From contig NZ_CP011390.1 in assembly GCF_001644645.1 (NCBI RefSeq), positions 3,964,001 through 4,028,000 of the forward strand: DNA of 64,000 nt. Reading direction: 5' to 3'. This document shows positions 62,334-64,000 of this stretch, one piece after another. Position 1 is the first letter of the stretch. Every line of letters starts with the position of its first letter. The notes beneath the pieces were generated by a model, which saw only the letters and a program-made list of their open reading frames with translations, did no database searches and had not been told where the DNA came from. This DNA is from Flavisolibacter tropicus. GTDB taxonomy: Bacteria > Bacteroidota > Bacteroidia > Chitinophagales > Chitinophagaceae. The position numbers and the translations under genes were made by a program.

Positions 62334-62350
62334 TACTAAATTATTTAGTA
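62334..62350 (-). promoter_or_regulatory. 17-nt perfect palindrome, possible operator
   Basis: TACTAAATTATTTAGTA is perfectly symmetric around its central base and lies 22 bp upstream of the start of the gene at 61700-62311. Its size and position fit a repressor site. No candidate regulator gene is near. Confidence 0.5.
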
Positions 62351-62535
62351 AAAATAACCCTTCCTTTTTATCCTTACAAGCCGCAGCCTCTTTAGTTATA
62401 CACATGTAAATTGCCTTGAATGTCACACGCCGGCCCCCTCGAAGAGCAGCCCTCTTGCGCGCTCCATCCGGATGCCGGCTGTAACGCCTCTTGCTTTTGG
62501 CAGGCGTAATTTATTTCAGCAGCTGCTCTCCCTCT

Positions 62536-62612
62536 CCAATCAGCCATCAGCCATCCTTACATCAGCCATATTCCCGCAAATCCTTAAATCTCCCCCAATC
62601 CCGGTTCAGACA
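62536..62612 (-). repeat. Dispersed intergenic repeat, copy 2 (inverted copy of 22967-23040)
   Basis: On the minus strand it reads GTCTGAACCGGGATTGGGGG, then ATGGCTGATGTAAGGATGGCTG. It matches the copy at the FAH gene 3' end with a few substitutions and small indels. Confidence 0.75.
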
Positions 62613-62923
62613 TCCTCCACCTTACGTCATACTTCCTTCATAGTAACGTCTATGAAACGTCCTATAAGTCAGTAGGGAACGTGTGGGTTCACCCGTACCT
62701 CACCCGTACATCAGCCCTTCCACAGCCCTTCCTTGGCCTGTACAACGCCACCTGGCAACCGCTAAGAGTTCATTAGAGATAGTAAAGAAAAGAGGAATAA
62801 ATGGAGTAGAAATAACTCTAATAGAGAAGACACTAAAGATACAAAAGCCTCCTTGCTTTCTAATCAAATTCTGATCATAAGTTCCCAATTTGCGTAATCC
62901 ATCCAAATACTTTCATCTGCGAT

Positions 62924-62946
62924 AAAAAAAGCACCCGATTGGGTGC
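62924..62946 (-). terminator. Terminator after the GIY-YIG-like gene
   Basis: On the minus strand: stem GCACCC / GGGTGC (62931-62936 and 62941-62946) with a four-nt loop, followed by a run of seven U. It lies about 75 bp after the stop of the minus-strand gene. Confidence 0.85.
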
Positions 62947-63020
62947 TATAAAACATTTAATTAATTCTAGTTACTATAGGTTAGCTGTGCCTGTTAGCTT
63001 ATACAGCGGCTTACAGTTGC

Positions 63021-63368
63021 TTAATTATACCCCTTGTCTGCAAAGGGTTTTAATTCTTCCAAATACATGGCTTTTAGCTCTTTTAATTCCGCCGTGTAGT
63101 TTATATCCTCATCTTCTTTTTGCTTGATCTCAGAGAGCACTTCAAACGAAAAGCTTTCTTCACCAAACTCTTTCCATTCCTTTTGCAAGGTTTCATTGCG
63201 GCTACTACCAAACTTTAATTCTGTACGCATGCGGTTCCAGATAGCGTCCAGGTTGGTGCTGCTGTCTATATAGATCTTGCCGTTTGCCGTGTTCTTAATT
63301 TGAAAGATGCCCATCTTCGTTTTGGCAGCTTTGTAATCGTTCTTTAGCTCTTTTTGTGTTTTCATCAT
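63021..63368 (-). CDS. GIY-YIG-like protein, degenerate active site
   Basis: A protein of 115 residues. MGIFQIKNTANGKIYIDSSTNLDAIWNRMRTEL resembles the front of a GIY-YIG nuclease domain: GIF replaces GIY and IYI replaces YIG, and the helix that normally carries the catalytic Arg has NRMRTEL. EFGEESFSFEVLSEI matches the later domain. It could be a DNA-binding relative without nuclease activity. It is followed by a terminator and lies 14 bp from the cysteine synthase gene. Confidence 0.75.
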   Translation of the reverse strand: MMKTQKELKNDYKAAKTKMGIFQIKNTANGKIYIDSSTNLDAIWNRMRTELKFGSSRNETLQKEWKEFGEESFSFEVLSEIKQKEDEDINYTAELKELKAMYLEELKPFADKGYN

Positions 63369-63381
63369 TGATAACTATCTG

Positions 63382-63999
63382 TCATTTATACAATTCACCA
63401 TTCAAATACTTAAGACCTGAATCGCATACAATAGTAACGATCTTTTTACCGCGACCAATAACTTTAGCACGTTGCATAGCGGCCCATACGTTGGCGCCGG
63501 AAGTAGCACCACCAAAAATACCTTCCTCACGGGCCAGCCTACGCGCAGTTTCATATGCATCTTCATCCGATACAGGCATAATCTCATCGGCTAGATCCAT
63601 CCTGCAAATAGAAGGTATGAAGTTAGAGCCAATACCTTCCAGTTTGTGGGTGCCCGAAGTGTCGCCGCCAGAGAGCATACGCACGTTAAAGGGTTCAAGG
63701 GCAATACAGCGGATGCGTGGTATCTCCGTCTTCAAAATTTCGGCATTACCGGAAAAAGAGCCGCCAGTGCCTACACCCGTTACAAATTCATCAATATCAT
63801 TACCCAAGGCATTCATGATCTCCCAGGCCATGTGGTGATAAGCGTTGCGGTTGTCTACATTGTTAAACTGGTCGGTCCAGAACGTGTTGGGCTGGGTGCT
63901 GAGCTCTTTGGCTCTTGTTATCAGCCGGTCTATAAGGTTGGCCGTGATCTTACCGCCATCTGGGTTGATCAACTCCAGGTGGGCACCAAAGGCCCGCAT
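63382..63999 (-). CDS. cysK: Cysteine synthase family (PLP-dependent), C-terminal part
   Basis: The last 205 residues of a fold-type II PLP enzyme; the start lies beyond the window end. GVGTGGSFSGNAEILK is the PLP phosphate-binding Gly-rich loop, GSNFIP and GIFGGATSGANVWAA are typical of O-acetylserine sulfhydrylases, and IVCDSGLKYLNG is near the end. It makes cysteine from O-acetylserine and sulfide. The PLP Lys is outside the window. Confidence 0.9.
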   Translation of the reverse strand: MRAFGAHLELINPDGGKITANLIDRLITRAKELSTQPNTFWTDQFNNVDNRNAYHHMAWEIMNALGNDIDEFVTGVGTGGSFSGNAEILKTEIPRIRCIALEPFNVRMLSGGDTSGTHKLEGIGSNFIPSICRMDLADEIMPVSDEDAYETARRLAREEGIFGGATSGANVWAAMQRAKVIGRGKKIVTIVCDSGLKYLNGELYK

Positions 64000-64000
64000 G

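Larger units (their letters stand above)
62312..63020. other. Gene-free stretch with repeats
   Basis: It contains the palindrome 62334-62350, GTAACGCCTCTTGC (62479-62493, shared with 42492, 42551 and 49592), the inverted repeat copy 62536-62612 and the terminator 62924-62946. Frames in it do not look like genes. Confidence 0.7.

Overview
The window is low-to-moderate GC DNA from a member of the Bacteroidota, most likely a Chitinophagaceae-like soil or freshwater aerobe. The evidence is an alternative complex III (Act) operon fused to a caa3-type oxidase operon, DUF5522, DUF4197, DUF5777 and DUF2807 proteins, Bacteroidota-type promoter -7 elements (TAnnTTTG), many SPII lipoproteins with LxxC boxes, and Bacteroidota-style intergenic repeats. 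No rRNA, tRNA or CRISPR array was seen.

Layout. (1) 1-15.2 kb: a long same-strand respiratory operon: end of actA, actB-F, cox subunits II and I, heme O synthase, two subunit III genes, subunit IV, a strong terminator, then SCO1/SenC and DUF420. It would move electrons from menaquinol through complex III to cytochrome c and oxygen, with its own heme and copper assembly factors. (2) 15.3-34 kb: housekeeping and assorted genes: glycosyltransferase, trmB-DUF5522-ATL operon, fatty acid hydroxylase, a GH9 glycosidase followed out of frame by a polysaccharide deacetylase domain, FAH-family hydrolase, DUF2807, flavin reductase, a broken WD40-caspase gene, DUF4197, lysS, SDR. (3) 34-43 kb: aldo/keto reductase, MFS exporter, epimerase, a broken AraC regulator, and several small orphan genes separated by palindromic repeats. 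(4) 43.2-49.4 kb: a complete YbhGFSR-like export system (TolC, HlyD, two ATPases, two permeases). (5) 49.8-54.7 kb: accessory region with small genes, a RAYT-type Y1 transposase between 55-bp inverted REP-like repeats, an IS1182-like element, and a 17-nt boundary motif repeated at the 3' ends of three consecutive genes. (6) 54.9-61 kb: a minus-strand redox cluster with an NrfD-type quinol protein, a Tat-exported ferredoxin, two cytochrome-like proteins, a DUF5777 beta-barrel and YceI. It resembles the B2-C half of alternative complex III and has no molybdopterin subunit. (7) 61-64 kb: an orphan family protein, a GIY-YIG-like protein and the 3' part of a cysteine synthase.

Four genes or gene pairs (GH9/deacetylase, WD40-caspase twice, AraC) have frames that rejoin if exactly one base is added to a homopolymer. 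This points either to sequencing indels or to recent decay, and it must temper any claim of programmed frameshifting. Intergenic DNA is rich in dispersed repeats, several as inverted pairs. The accessory region at 50-55 kb and the redox cluster next to it are the parts most worth a second look.
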